From Nemertoderma westbladi (Eukaryota > Xenacoelomorpha > Nemertodermatida > Nemertodermatidae), in NCBI GenBank assembly GCA_032718475.1, contig JAUCBJ010004820.1:1-43929 (forward strand): a DNA stretch of 43,929 nucleotides, in the 5' to 3' direction. Shown one piece after another: positions 28,205 through 39,682 of the stretch; position 1 is the stretch's first letter; each line of letters opens with the position of its first letter. The notes beneath the pieces were generated by a model. It had not been told where the DNA came from. It did no database searches and saw nothing but the letters and a program-made list of their open reading frames with translations. The position numbers were made by a program, and so were the translations under genes.

Positions 28205-30556
28205 CAGTGGCGTGGTGGAACCCAGTAAGGGGCCCGGGAAATCCCAAAATAAGGGCCCATTCATAAATGCTAGATCACCTCCCTTCATGCACAAAATATT
28301 TTCTATAAAGGGACATTTATAAAGTTTTAAAGAAAGTCTTGGTGACTCTTGGCACTCCAGACAAAGCCCACCAATAATTACCAATAACTCAATGCATTCA
28401 AACCGCAACTATTGGAGACTCTTGAGAAGAGTTGGCCAATAATTGTGCCAAGTTGATAAATTGATATAGAATTTGTAAAAAGTTCTGTAGAATCACGCAA
28501 CTCCTGGGTGGGTGAGTCAGAATTTGTATTTTTACTTTCAACTATTAAAGTACTAGCGTTTAAAAAAGGTCAATATTACACCAGTTACACCATACACCGC
28601 AGTTATTCTTCAACCTTATCTGCTTATAGTAACATTCGTTGTAAAGGGTAAAAATTTACTTTTGAACCCAGAAAACGTTTATAAGCAATAAAATAAAAAT
28701 ATCCAAAAGGTAATGTAATACAACATTGTTGCGCGGGTGTAGCCAACATGTATTTTGAACATTATTATTGTGTGGTATTGTCAAATAATTTACAATAGTT
28801 TTTGAGTTATTCAAAAAAATAAAGTCTCCCCTAAAGTCACGTCTCCCTCACTCTCCCTAGTGAAGGAAAGCTGGAGAAAGGGATTCCAAATATGTAGAAT
28901 TTCGTTTAAAAATGGCCGAGATATTCAATAATTAAGGCGTTCAATTATGTTGCATAGTGTTGCACCTCTACGAGGCTATTTTATTCGATTTAATTTTTAA
29001 AGCTAATTAAGCCATCGGACTGGGAGTGGCGCAATAAAACACGATAAAGTGAATAAATAATAAATTAAATTAAAAGCACCGTCACTTAGAAATACTGAAG
29101 TAGAGTTGATGAATCCGGTGGAGATTCTATTTAATAAATATACCATATTCTAGAACATTTTGTTAATGTATGAATAGCTGCATAATAAAGAGGCACCTTT
29201 TTTAAACGCATTTAGCTAAAAAATGAGAACAAAAATAAAAATTCGTTCTCAGATAAGATTACATCATGTTTATTACATTAGAGTACCTATCTACCTACCT
29301 CTATTTCATGGGAGATGACTGTTATATTGAACTCTGGTGGATGGTCAGCTCAGGTGAAACGAATGCATTCCCAACTGTACATACACAGCACACGTTCGTG
29401 GGGACTTCGCGCAGCACGTAGTCGACAAGCCTTGGCATACGGTTCATATAGAGCAAATGGGGCATGTCTAGTTTGGACCCCATATCCCATGCTATAAATG
29501 TATTCATTCGATATACAATCATATGTTAATCCGCTAGGTGGAGTCAAACTGTTATTCTGCAATTTCGTACTTACCAGTGCAGCACTGTACAGCAGTACCG
29601 TACCGGTAGGCCTATGTCATTACTTCTGAGTCTCTAGCGGATCCCCAATTAAATTTCTTAACTTTTCAATTTCGTAAAAGATAGACTTCATGATTCTCTA
29701 CAGGCCACCAAAATTTCAGCTCAGGAAAATGAGGCCTTCCCGAGAAATTTAACATTTTCTAAAAACCACATAATCTGTCGTAGCTGACGTCAGACTGCAT
29801 GATTTTTCACCAAACTTTACAAACTTTCTAAACTTTCTCTCTACTACTTACCTACTAAGTTTGGTTCAATTCCGAACCAGCGATGCAGAGAAATTCGCGT
29901 TCAAACATTTACCAGACAGACGGACGGACAGACAGACAGACAGACGGACATGCCCCATTTGCCCTATATGAACCGTATGCCAAGGCTCGCCGACTACGTG
30001 TCTCGCCCCACACAGCGTTAGAGGGGAAGAGGGCGCCCCCTACTGTGGTCAATTAGGCTCCCTTTCCGAATAACAACTCAATATTTACAGACTGACTACT
30101 GCTAAAGAAAGACTACAGTAGCCATTATTGCGTAATGAATGAGGCAGGGTATAGAACAGGGTGTAGATGGAGTCTGTCTCCATCGTGAATTCTATCTGGG
30201 CTGGTGGGCTGGCACTAATGAATGTAACTTCAACACAGTTTGCCTTGCCTGACGCCGACTTTTTCAATATAGAATAATACTGGTATGTGCTCCTACCAAC
30301 GTTTACTACAACCCCCCCCCCCCCCTCTCCCTCTCCAGCCCTCTTAGTTTAGTACTGTGCCTGGTAACTGCGACATGGGCCTCCATAGCTATTGTTTTGG
30401 TTTCGTTGCTTATATTTTATTGGAAATATGTAATACCTACTACTATATTTTTTATAACATCAATATAATTTTCTGACACTGAGGGGCCCGGGGGGCCCAG
30501 ATCGTCAACGGGGCCCGGGAATTTTCCCGAATAGATGTATGGCAACCACGCCACTG
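28205..30556. mobile_element. hAT-like DNA transposon remnant, 2.35 kb, non-autonomous
   Basis: The left end CAGTGGCGTGGT and the right end ACCACGCCACTG are 12-bp perfect terminal inverted repeats, flanked by an 8-bp near-perfect target duplication (28197-28204, 30557-30564). GGGGCCCGGGAA recurs just inside each end. No transposase frame is visible; the interior holds an inner inverted repeat (29398-29466 / 29948-30013), a TAC(C)TACCT cluster and a poly-C tract (30311-30325). Superfamily assignment rests on target size and the CAGTG-type terminus. Confidence 0.65.
29398..30013. repeat. Inverted repeat pair inside the hAT-like element
   Basis: 29413-29466 (landmarks CACGTAGTCG, CCTTGGCATACGGTTCATAT, AAATGGGGCATG) is nearly the reverse complement of 29948-30000, with about four mismatches in 53 bp. 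The similarity fades outward to 29398 and 30013. A second, smaller foldback element is nested in the transposon. Confidence 0.8.
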
Positions 30557-30564
30557 CATGAGCT

Positions 30565-31319
30565 TAATGTGCGCCACTCACTATCTGCGATGTGAATGAG
30601 GATAAAGGGGTCGAAAGAAAAAAAAAAGGGGGGGGGGGGATTTTCTCATATGAAGGTAGCTACTGCACTATACAGTATCACCTATAGCACCATGAATCGC
30701 AAAGCCGAACGAACGGCTTTAATTTCTCGTATCCGTCCGCGTAGAACAGCGAGGGGTCCAGCAATATAGGCTAATAAGAACGGCGTTGTAGTTTATGTCG
30801 TCGACGTAAGGCGCTGGCCTCGGGATTAACGCGAGAAAGTAGTAGTTCAACTATCGATCTTGGAACACATACACCTTTCAGTTTCAAATATTGTCACATA
30901 TTTCTGTAGCCCCACGATATTCCCGAACCATTAACTTTATCGATAATAAGTTAATAATTTTCGGACAACTCTTCGATTTATCACTCTCAGCGTTTCAAAA
31001 TTGTTTGATTTTGGCTAAAATTTTGCATATAGGTGCCTAAGATGCTATTCTACATGACAGGTCAGAAATTTTTTTTTTTTCGCTATTTAATATTAGTTAA
31101 TACTAGTTAACAACAAAAAAACTTGGTTGCGCTTAAAACCCTAAGGCTTTTACAGTTTTGAACGTAATCACATGAAAGTTTTTTTATATGATAGATCAAA
31201 GATGGGGCAACATAACTATCAGGCGAAATTTTGTTAAAATAATTCTGCACCGCTAGGTGGCGCTGCAAATTTATGCAAATTTTTAGGTTTTTTATAAATA
31301 GTATTAAATTTTATTAACA
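30565..31319. other. Non-coding interval
   Basis: No supported gene; contains a poly-G tract (30628-30640) and AT-rich sequence that may belong to a longer version of the dispersed repeat starting at 31320. Confidence 0.5.
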
Positions 31320-31655
31320 AAAAATTTCGAAAAGTTGCCCTGATACTTTTATGCAGGGTGGCTATCTAGACACCCACAGGAAGTTTCAGACTAATTACTC
31401 AAAAATTGTAGAAGTAGTAGGGTTTTGAAGTTGACAATTTCATGAAAAAAATATTTGGAGATAATCGACCTTTCATTATACATAGTAATAGTAATTTCAC
31501 TAGGATTCCGTAAATGGAAATTTACATAACTTGAAAACTAAAAGAGCTATTAAATAGCGGTTTTCAGATTTGGAAACACCATTCAATGGTGCATTATAAT
31601 AGATCATAAAAAAAATTTCGACATATTTTGGACCAAAATGGTGTACCCCCCCCTT
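31320..31655 (-). repeat. Dispersed repeat, inverted copy of 5523-5845
   Basis: Reverse complement of 5523-5845 with moderate divergence (landmarks GATACTTTTATGCAGGGTGG, CACCATTCAATGGTG, CCAAAATGGTGTACC), ending in the same C/G homopolymer (31646-31653). Confidence 0.82.
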
Positions 31656-32087
31656 AACTCCATAGTAAACGTATAAGGCCTGCAAACTACTGCAGTGTCT
31701 AAGTTTAATCCATAATTAAATTATTTACTCCTATTATCAAATAAATAAGTCAACTCCAATTCACTTATTTGTAAATAATCAGAAAGGACATTTCTTGATA
31801 CGATACGAAATGCGATACGAAAAATTCTAAGATATGCAAATGAACAAAGATACTCCGATTAAGGTAAACATAAACGTACTTTCAATTATGGAGATGGATG
31901 GAATATCTACCAGACTACTACTCCACTCCCGAACTACTTTAATCAAAGGTCACGTTCCCACGGTAGTAGTTTTTCAGTTAATCACTCAATATATACAGTA
32001 TATCTAATAATGTCTGACGGCAAGCATCACCATCGCCCTTATTAATATTCATTGGGAAGCATTGACCCCAATTACTGTAAGTAAGGT
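31656..32087. other. Non-coding interval before the minisatellite
   Basis: No gene or clear repeat; AT-rich. Confidence 0.5.
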
Positions 32088-33922
32088 GTCCCCCATTAAT
32101 GTTTGTGCCCCTCATAAATGTTTGTGTCCCTCATTAATGTATGCGTCCCTCATTAATGTTTGTGTCCCTCATTAATGTTTGTGTCCCTCATTTAATGTTT
32201 GTGTCCCTCATTAATGTTTGTGTCCCTCATTAATGTTTGTGTCCCTCATTAATGTGTGTCCCTCATTAATGTTTGTGTCCCTCACTAATGTTTGTATCCC
32301 TCATTAATATTTGTGTCCCTCATTAAAGTCTGTGTCCCTCATTAATGTTTGTGTCCCTCATTAATGTTTGTGTCCCTCATTAATGTTTTGTGACCCTCAT
32401 TAATGTTTGTGTCCCTCATTAAAGTCTGTGTCCCTCATTAATGTTTGTGTCCCTCATTAATGTTTGTCTCCCTCATTAATGTTTGTGTCCCTCATTAATG
32501 TTTGTGTCCCTCATTAATGTGTGTCCCTCATTAATGTTTGTGTCCCTCATTAATGTTTGTGTCCCTCATTAATGTTTGTGTCCCTCATTAATGTGTGTCC
32601 CTAATTGATGTTTGTGTCCCTCATTAATGTTTGTGTGTCCCTCTTTAATGTTTGTGTCCCTCATTAATGTTTGTGTCCCTCATTAATGTTTGTGTCCCTC
32701 ATTAATGCTTGTGTCACTCATTAATGTTTATGTCCCTCATTAATGTTTGTGTCCCTCATTAATGTTTGTGTCCCTCATTAATGTTTGTGTCCCTCATTAA
32801 TGTTTGTGTCCCTCATTAATGTTTGTGTCCCTCATTAATGTTTGTGTCCCTCATTAATGTTTGTGTCCCTCATTAATGTTTGTGTCCCTCATTAATGTTT
32901 GTCCCTCATTAATGTTTGTGTTCCTCATTAATGTTTGTGTCCCTCATTAATGTTTGTGTCCCTCATTAATGTTTGTGTCCCTCATTAATGTTTATGTCCC
33001 TCATTAATGTTTGTGTCCCTCATTAATGTGTGTCCCTCATTAATGTTTGTGTCCCTCATTAATGTTTGTGTCCCTCATTAATGTTTGTGTCCCTCATTAA
33101 TGTTTGTGTCCCTCATTAATGTGTATCCCTCATTAATGTTTGTGTCCCTCATTAATGTTTGTGTCCCTCATTAATGTTTGTGTCCCTCATTAATGTTTGT
33201 GCCCTTGATTGGTATCTGTCCCTCGTTTAATGTTTGTGTCCCTTATTAATGTTTGTGTACCTCATTAATATTTGTGTCCCTCATTAATGTTTGTGTCCCT
33301 CGTTAATGTTTGTGTCCCTCATTAATGTTTGTGTCCCTCATTAATGTTTGTGTCCCTCATTAATGTTTGTGTTCCTCAGTAATGTTCGGGTCCTTCATTA
33401 ATGTTTGTGTCCCTCATTAATGTTTGTGTCCCTCATTAATTTTTGTGTCCCTCATTAATGTTTGTGTCACTCATTAATGTTTGTGTCCCTCATTAATGTT
33501 AGTGTCCCTCATTAATGTTTGTGTCCCTCATTAATGTTTGTGTCCCTCATTAATGTGTGTCCCTCATTAATGTTTGTGTCCCTCATTAATGTTTGTGTCC
33601 CTCATTAATGTTTGTGTCCCTCATTAATGTTTGTGTACCTCATTAATGTTTGTGTCCCTCATTAATGTTTGTGTCCCTCATTAATGTTTGTGTACCTCAT
33701 TAATGTTTGTGTCCCTCATTAATGTTTTTGTCCCTCATTAATGTTTGTGTCCCTTATTAATGTTTGTGTCCCTCATTAATGTTTGTGTCCCTCATTAATG
33801 TTTGTGTCCCTCATTAATGTTTGTGTCCCTCATTAATGTTTTGTCCCTCATTAATGTTTGTGTCCCTCATTAATGTTTGTGTCACTCATTAATGTTTGTG
33901 TCGCACATTAATGTTGTGTCCT
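32088..33922. repeat. Minisatellite, 19-bp unit, about 95 copies
   Basis: Head-to-tail array of TCCCTCATTAATGTTTGTG (19 bp) over about 1.83 kb. Most units are identical; variants include a 17-bp form lacking TT (ATTAATGTGTGTCCC), point changes (CACTC, ATTAAAGTC, TTTATG) and one disturbed patch near 33200-33240. The 19-bp length is not a multiple of three and the array is not coding. There are no unique spacers, so it is not a CRISPR. Confidence 0.97.
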
Positions 33923-34127
33923 GGCCGCTATGGGCTTCCGATATCAGACATGAATTGCAGAAGTGTAAATGATTAATCTTATCAGTTACTTATTCTATTA
34001 AGATATAGCAATGTCTACTTCCGGTGATATACAATACCAACATAGCCCTACTGACAATGGATATACATACAGTAGAAGCACATACCGATACAACACAATA
34101 AACCCTTACGTTTTAGTACATAGAAAA

Positions 34128-34465
34128 ACCAGGACAGCTTACTGTAGGTCCACCTACAGTACAAACGAGGACAGCTTACAGTAGGTCCACCTACAGTACA
34201 AACCAGGACAGCTTACTGTAGGTCCCACCTACAGTACAAACCAGGACAGCTTACTGTAGGTCCACCTACAGTACAAACCAGGACAGCTTACTGTAGGTCC
34301 CACCTACAGTACAAACCAGGACAGCTTACTGTAGGTCCCACCTACAGTACAAACCAGGACAGCTTACTGTAGGTCCCACCTACAGTACAAACCAGGACAG
34401 CTTACTGTAGGTCCACCTACAATACAAATCAGGACAGCTTACTGTAGGTCCACCTACAGTACATA
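34128..34465. repeat. 37/38-bp tandem repeat with palindromic units, nine copies
   Basis: Units begin CCAGGACAGCTTACTGTAGG and contain ACTGTAGGT-CC-ACCTACAGT, a 9-bp inverted repeat with a 2-3 base centre. Length alternates between 37 and 38 bp according to two or three C at the centre (GTCCACC or GTCCCACC). The second unit differs (GAGGACAGCTTACAG). Confidence 0.95.
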
Positions 34466-34599
34466 CCATTACCTCTCATCTCCCTTTTTTCATTAAAAAA
34501 AGGTTTTCTTAACCTACTGTATCGCTCCATCGAAGGATTGATTTTGAATTTTAATTTCTGATTGGGGTTCCACGGGTTGTGACACAGTATGTGGGGTTA

Positions 34600-35640
34600 T
34601 TATTTCAGTGGTATGCTTCTGAGGGCGCAATAATCGACGAATACGCCGCAGAACTTGGCCAGATGGAAACTTGTATTGTAATCACGCTTCTCCCTACGAC
34701 CTAATATCACCCCAACTCTCGACCATCGTTTGGATCTTGGATTTTGTACTAAGACCTTTGTTCCGATATCTAACTCAGGTACATAGGGAACGTCCATTCG
34801 CATAATAACGTAATTTAGCTGCTTTAGATGCCCGCCAAGCTCTTTCAAGAGCATCCGTCGCATCAATCTACCATGCCTCGTCGAAAGCCTTCTAATGCAA
34901 TGGGACACAATGACGAAGGGGGTGGCCAAAACGATCTGACTTGGAGATCGACCATCTCTACCCTGGGGGTATTACGTAATTCTAATAATCCTTTAAGGGA
35001 TGGTTCTGTATCAATCCGTCTATTGTCAGCCTTCGCTACTAATTGCTTGATAACTTAACGGTGACTTCCACATGACCATTGGATTGTGGGTACTAAGCGG
35101 ATGACGGTACCCAATAGTTACCCCAACCGTCTAGAATATCTCTAAATAGCTTTGACGCATACTGAGGGCCCTCATCAGTTCGAATCCGCACAGGAACACC
35201 GGTTTGAACGAAATATTCGCGGATTTTTACGATTAAATAAATCTGATGATACCGATTCGAATATTCGAGTTCGGATCGAATCAGAAATTAAAGGTTCCTT
35301 TACATTACTAGGAAGCCAAAATTGGCATTTTTCACATGGTTCGGTTATTTGTTTTATATCATTATCGATTCCGGGCCAATATACCGATTGCCTGGCCCGG
35401 CGTCGCATCCGCTCAATACCCTGATGAGCAGAATGGAGGTGAATTATAATGTGCTGACGTTCAGATTTTGGGACAATCGTCCGAGGACCCTTTAGTATAA
35501 TTACATCTTCCACAGACAATTCGTGATTGATTTCAGTTGTTGAACGAACGGGTTTTTTTTATATCCTTGGTTTTAAACAATCTCCCATAATAGCTTTGAT
35601 AATAACTTGATAGTCACCATCCTTACGTGCACTTGTATTA
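34600..35640 (-). pseudogene. Ty3/Gypsy integrase relic
   Basis: Minus strand, N- to C-terminal: the end of a pol linker; an HHCC zinc-binding domain (HLHSAHQGIERMRRRARQ ... CEKCQ) at 35519-35340; the integrase core with GVPVRIRTDEGPQYASKLF and SSAYPQSNGHVEVTVK near 35210-35060, i.e. the second catalytic Asp and the Glu; then a C-terminal LDIGTKVLVQNPRSKRW segment and, in another frame, PSGQVLRRIRRLLRPQ near 34640. Several frameshifts and stops break it. No reverse transcriptase, RNase H or LTR is visible: upstream sequence is replaced by LINE family 2 from about 35745. It is a fragment of an LTR retrotransposon, not an infectious provirus. Confidence 0.85.
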
Positions 35641-35744
35641 ACTGTTCAATAATGTAATGGCTTCTCCTTTTTTCCATTCCAATGTGAAATTATATCCGGA
35701 TAATTTATTTTAATGTTTTAGAGACGTATATTGTCAACCATGTC
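35641..35744. other. Short gap between the Gypsy relic and LINE family 2
   Basis: AT-rich, no features; likely the target region of the LINE or decayed Gypsy sequence. Confidence 0.4.
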
Positions 35745-38700
35745 TAGTGTCAGGTCAGATCAGGTCAGGTCAGGTATTCCAGGTTATTGATCAAGAAAAC
35801 TTGCCACCTCCATGCAGCATAAAGGAGGTGCCACCTGTAGCTGCATAGACCCTCTTACTAGGGCAAATCTGGTCCTGTAACTAGGACCCCCTTTGTTCTG
35901 GGATAAGGACGCCCTTGGTCCTGGATTAAGGACCCATATACTTGGCTGCAGGGGTATATGGCCTGGCCTGGCAGATCGTGATCTACCAATGGCTGGTCAG
36001 GAGTAGAGTGTTCTCATGTCCACTCTGAGTGCACTTCACTGCGACCTGCACCTGGCAGCAGGGGTACAGGGCATGACCCAGCAGATGAGCTGCACAGCCA
36101 ATGGTGGGCCATGTGCACCAGAGTAGATATGGGTGATGGGCCTCATATCTGACTCCACTGCGACACCCACCCTGTGGAATGGCAAACCAGGGTGTGGTCT
36201 TTGCCCCGAGAGCTGACTCGGCAAAAAAGCACCCCCCAACCCCCACTATGGATTACATTAGTAATGCGGAGGTCCGGCCACTAGAGGCCAGTGGAATGAC
36301 CGGACACAATCGGCCTCACAGGCGTCTGTTATCTCCTGACCGGCTGTCAGTCTTACCCCCTACTGGAGAGAGAGCGGCAAACAATTCTTTGAGTCTCTTT
36401 CCTGATGACCTTTCTGACCCAAACCTTGGGTCGCCAGGGAGGCCAGATTGTGAGGGGGAGAGGGATTCTGGAGTTGGAGGCTACTCTCATGTTCCACCAC
36501 GACCAACAAAGCCATTGGTGAATCTGAGGCAAGTCACTAGACTAGCCTCAGTAAACACCCTAACACTCGGGTCCCCAATGCGACAAGGTGAGCTGACTGC
36601 CTTGGCAGATAAGCTTTCTCTTAGAGCAGTGGGTGTTCAAGAGCACCGAATGCAGACTGGACAGACTGATGAGGTTCTGATTAAGGACATGGGGGCGGTT
36701 GGCGACTCGCCCTCGCGTCAGCAGATGATAGTGGCAATGGTGGAATTGGTCTATTGATGAATCCAACTGCACATGCAGCATTGGAAAAAATAGACCAAAT
36801 CTCTAACCGCATCATCCGTTGCCACTTCTCATGTTCAGGAAGACTGGCTAAGAAGTTTCCTAAGGTGGTTCTGATTGTGTGCTACTCTCCAACTAGTTTT
36901 GCCCCTGTAGAGGAGGTGGAAAATTTCTACCATAATCTACAAGCAGCTACTGATGAAGTGGATCAGCATGCATTCTTAACATTCCTGGGAGACTTTAATG
37001 CAAGTCTGCATCAATCACCTACATCGCCCTGGGTTTACAGCAATAGTGTTAACCGAAATTCCGTCCATCTTCAGGATTTTATCTCTGGAAATGGATTGTT
37101 TTCGGCTGGAACCCAGTTCAAGAAGCGAACTGGAAAGCTATGGACTCATAGTGGACCCAGTGGTCACAAGTCCCAGATAGACCATATCCTGTTTCGTAGG
37201 AAATACAGGAGCTCTATACAAGAATGTAATGCATTTACACTTCGACCCTTCTCCAGTGATCACCGCCTTATTGTGGCCAATGTAAGACTTAGTCTGCGTG
37301 CTAGCAGAACAACGAATCCTGCCTTGCCGAGGCATGACTGGTCCTCTCTGTTGCAACAGCCAAGTGTGAGATCCAGCTTCACACTACAGCTGAGCAACAG
37401 GTATGAGGTTCTTGCCTCTGAGGCGGCAGATCACTGTGAGGGCTATACTGCCTTCACAGAGGCAGTTAAGTTAGCAGCTGCAGAAACAGTTCCTGTATAC
37501 CCTCAAAACAGGAAACAGGCCCCCTGGACTGACAACAAAATTCAGAAGTGCCGAAATGACCTCTACAAGGCGCAGAAAGAGTCCCGACTCTAACAGACTA
37601 CAGCGGCCAAGAATGCAGTTAAGGCTGCATCTAGGTCCCTGAACAGGCATTACGCTGTTAATTTACAGGAGCTAATAAACCAACAGGTTGATGCCATCAA
37701 TGATGCTGACGACAGCAGGCAATCATCCCAGGCATGGAAATCGATCAACTTGCTTACTGGTCGGAAAAGCCAACCAACCACCAAGGTTAAGGCTGAATCA
37801 CCAGCCGATCGCCTCAATGGTTGGAAGGCCCACTTTGAAAAGCTCCTCAATAATGACAGCGTATTGCCTGATAACTTTATAGAAGTAAAAGTGTCTGAGT
37901 CTGTACTCCCAGATATTCCCAATGGTGATATCTCCTTTGCAGAAGTGAAGGCTGCTGCAAAGAGCATTAAGACCAATCGTGCCAGTGGAGTAGGTGGTGT
38001 TCCCCCTGAGGTCTTTAAAATACCTGAGTGTTTAAAGCTCATCTATCCCATCATAGTAGACATGTACCGAACAACAAGAGTCCCACAAGAAATGAAAACA
38101 AATAAGTTGGTGCCAGTTCCCAAGAAGGGCAATCTAACACTCTATGGTTCTTTTCGGGGAATCTCATTGATCTCGATTGCTGCAAAGCTATACAATAGAA
38201 TTCTATTAAATCGCATCAGGGATCCCATTGAGAGACTGCTCCGTGGAAATCAGAATGGGTTCCGTAAAGGTCGTGGGACCATGGAGCCCATTTTGGCACT
38301 TAGAAGGATAATTGAAGAGTTATCAAAAAAGAAAGACAGGCATCTGGCTGTTATCCTCGTTGACTTCTTCAAGGCCTTTGATTCATTCTCTCGCTCACGT
38401 ATGTTCAGCATACATTCATTATATGGGATTCCTGATGAAATTATTGCAGCAATCAGATCAGTATACGATGGTTCGACAACATTTGTGTCTACTGTTGACG
38501 GTGACACCGAACCATTTGAAGTGTTATGGGGCGTCCTCCAGGGAGACACACTTGCACCATTCTTGTTCATAATTGTTGTTGACTATGTTCTACGCATGTC
38601 CTTAGATCATCATAATGATGATGGGGTGATGATAACTCCACCTACTGGCTCCAGAAGTCGAGGAAATCCTGCCAAGTACCTAACTGATCTAGAATTTGCT

Positions 38701-39530
38701 GATGACTTAGGAGTACTCTAAGAATCACTAGAGGGAGCCCAACGGCTCCTCAGCTCATTAGAACATGCTGCTTCTAGTGTTGGTCTTTTTATTAACTCCA
38801 GAAAGACCAAAATTTTGACAGTTAACTTTGAAAGTTCTCAGCAAGTCTCTGATCGGATGAGCATAAGCTCAAAGGATGGTATGCTTGAGCATGTGGACGA
38901 CTTCTGTTACCTGGGATCATGGATCCGGAAGTCAGGTGAGGACCTTCGAATACGTAAGTGAAAGGCATGGGCAGCCTTGAATAGGCTTTCCAGGATTTGG
39001 AAGTCACCGAGAATTAATTGGAAACTTAAGGTCCGATTATTTAGAGCAGCATTAGTTCCAGTACTCCTCTATGGGAGTCCATGCTGGGATCTAACTGCTG
39101 AGGATACCAAATCTCTGGATGGCACATTCACAAGAATGCTACGCCGGTTTCATTGTGTCAAGTACAATGCACACATCTCCAACCAGACACTATATAACAT
39201 TGGAGGTGTCTCATTGGTTCCCCCAAGCTTGACACTACAACAAAATCTCCTCCGCTTTGCAGGACATTGCTTTCGCCGTGAGGACCAGCCAGTGCATAAT
39301 CTTGTACTTTGGCAGCCTCATGGAGTGAATAAGCATGGTGGACAGCCCATGACTTTCTTGAGACGAATCTTAAAGGATACTGGTCTTGAAGATGCGGATG
39401 ATCTAGCAAATGTCATGGGTGATAGGGAGTTGTGGCGGCGCAATTTTGTCGACAAGCCGGCACAGCATTCTTAAAAATGCAGCTGCAATGCAGCATGCCG
39501 ATACTATGTAGTAGTAGTAGTAGTAGTACT
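35745..39530 (+). mobile_element. Non-LTR retrotransposon LINE family 2, near full length
   Basis: Starts around a (CAGGT)n run (35752-35775), has a 5' UTR of about 430 bp rich in CCTGG/CAGG, one long coding region (36179-39474), a very short 3' UTR and a (TAG)n tail (39509-39530). Five or more fragments of the same family lie elsewhere in the window, in both orientations. The protein is homologous to that of LINE family 1, with which it shares the (TAG)n tail, so the two are sister lineages. Confidence 0.87.
36179..39474 (+). pseudogene. Endonuclease-reverse transcriptase of LINE family 2, nearly intact
   Basis: Begins MANQGVVFAPRADSAKKH with a Ser/Pro-rich N-terminal region, then an endonuclease (ASVNTLTLG, AVGVQEHRM, GDFNA catalytic loop, SSDHR catalytic motif), a linker, reverse transcriptase (NRASGVGGVPPEVFK, GNQNGFRKGRG, VDFFKAFDS, GVLQGDTLAPFLF, FADD near 38697) and the C-terminal LLRFAGHCFRREDQ / LVLWQP region ending KPAQHS-stop. 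One single-base frameshift lies near 36710; after it the frame is continuous to 39474 apart from three stops: TAA at 37591, TAA at 38719 and TGA at 38959. All visible catalytic residues are kept. It is a recently dead copy of an element that reverse-transcribes its RNA at nicked target DNA. Confidence 0.88.
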
Positions 39531-39540
39531 AGTAGTAATA

Positions 39541-39682
39541 AATGAGTTGGAGTTGAGCTGTTAATGCAACTGTAATTAAAGATGTAATATAATGGTTTTG
39601 TTCAGTTTTTTCCACTTCTGAACAAAACCATTATATTACATCTTTAATTACAGTTGCATTAACAGCTCAACTCCAACTCATT
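39541..39682. repeat. Perfect 65-bp inverted repeat with a 12-base loop
   Basis: 39541-39605 (from AATGAGTTGG to TTGTTCAG) is the exact reverse complement of 39618-39682; I checked every base and found no mismatch. The loop is TTTTTTCCACTT-like (39606-39617). It begins about ten bases after the (TAG)n tail of LINE family 2. Confidence 0.95.

Noticed and set aside
29315-29562. Small frames inside the hAT-like element as transposase remnants
   Set aside because: They fall on the inner inverted repeat and show no transposase motif on either strand.
32088-33922. CRISPR array
   Set aside because: The units are contiguous with no unique spacers, no cas genes are nearby, and the genome is eukaryotic. 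It is a minisatellite.
34128-34465. CRISPR-like palindromic repeats
   Set aside because: Repeats are joined directly without spacers; it is a tandem repeat.
35176-35186. GTTCGAATCC as a tRNA T-arm
   Set aside because: No A box, acceptor stem or cloverleaf around it; the sequence lies inside the Gypsy integrase relic.
34828-35424. Plus-strand frames over the Gypsy relic
   Set aside because: The minus strand reads integrase motifs over the same bases; the plus-strand frames are shadows.
36002-36246. Minus-strand frames in the 5' UTR of LINE family 2
   Set aside because: GC-rich UTR sequence with few stops; the element codes on the plus strand.
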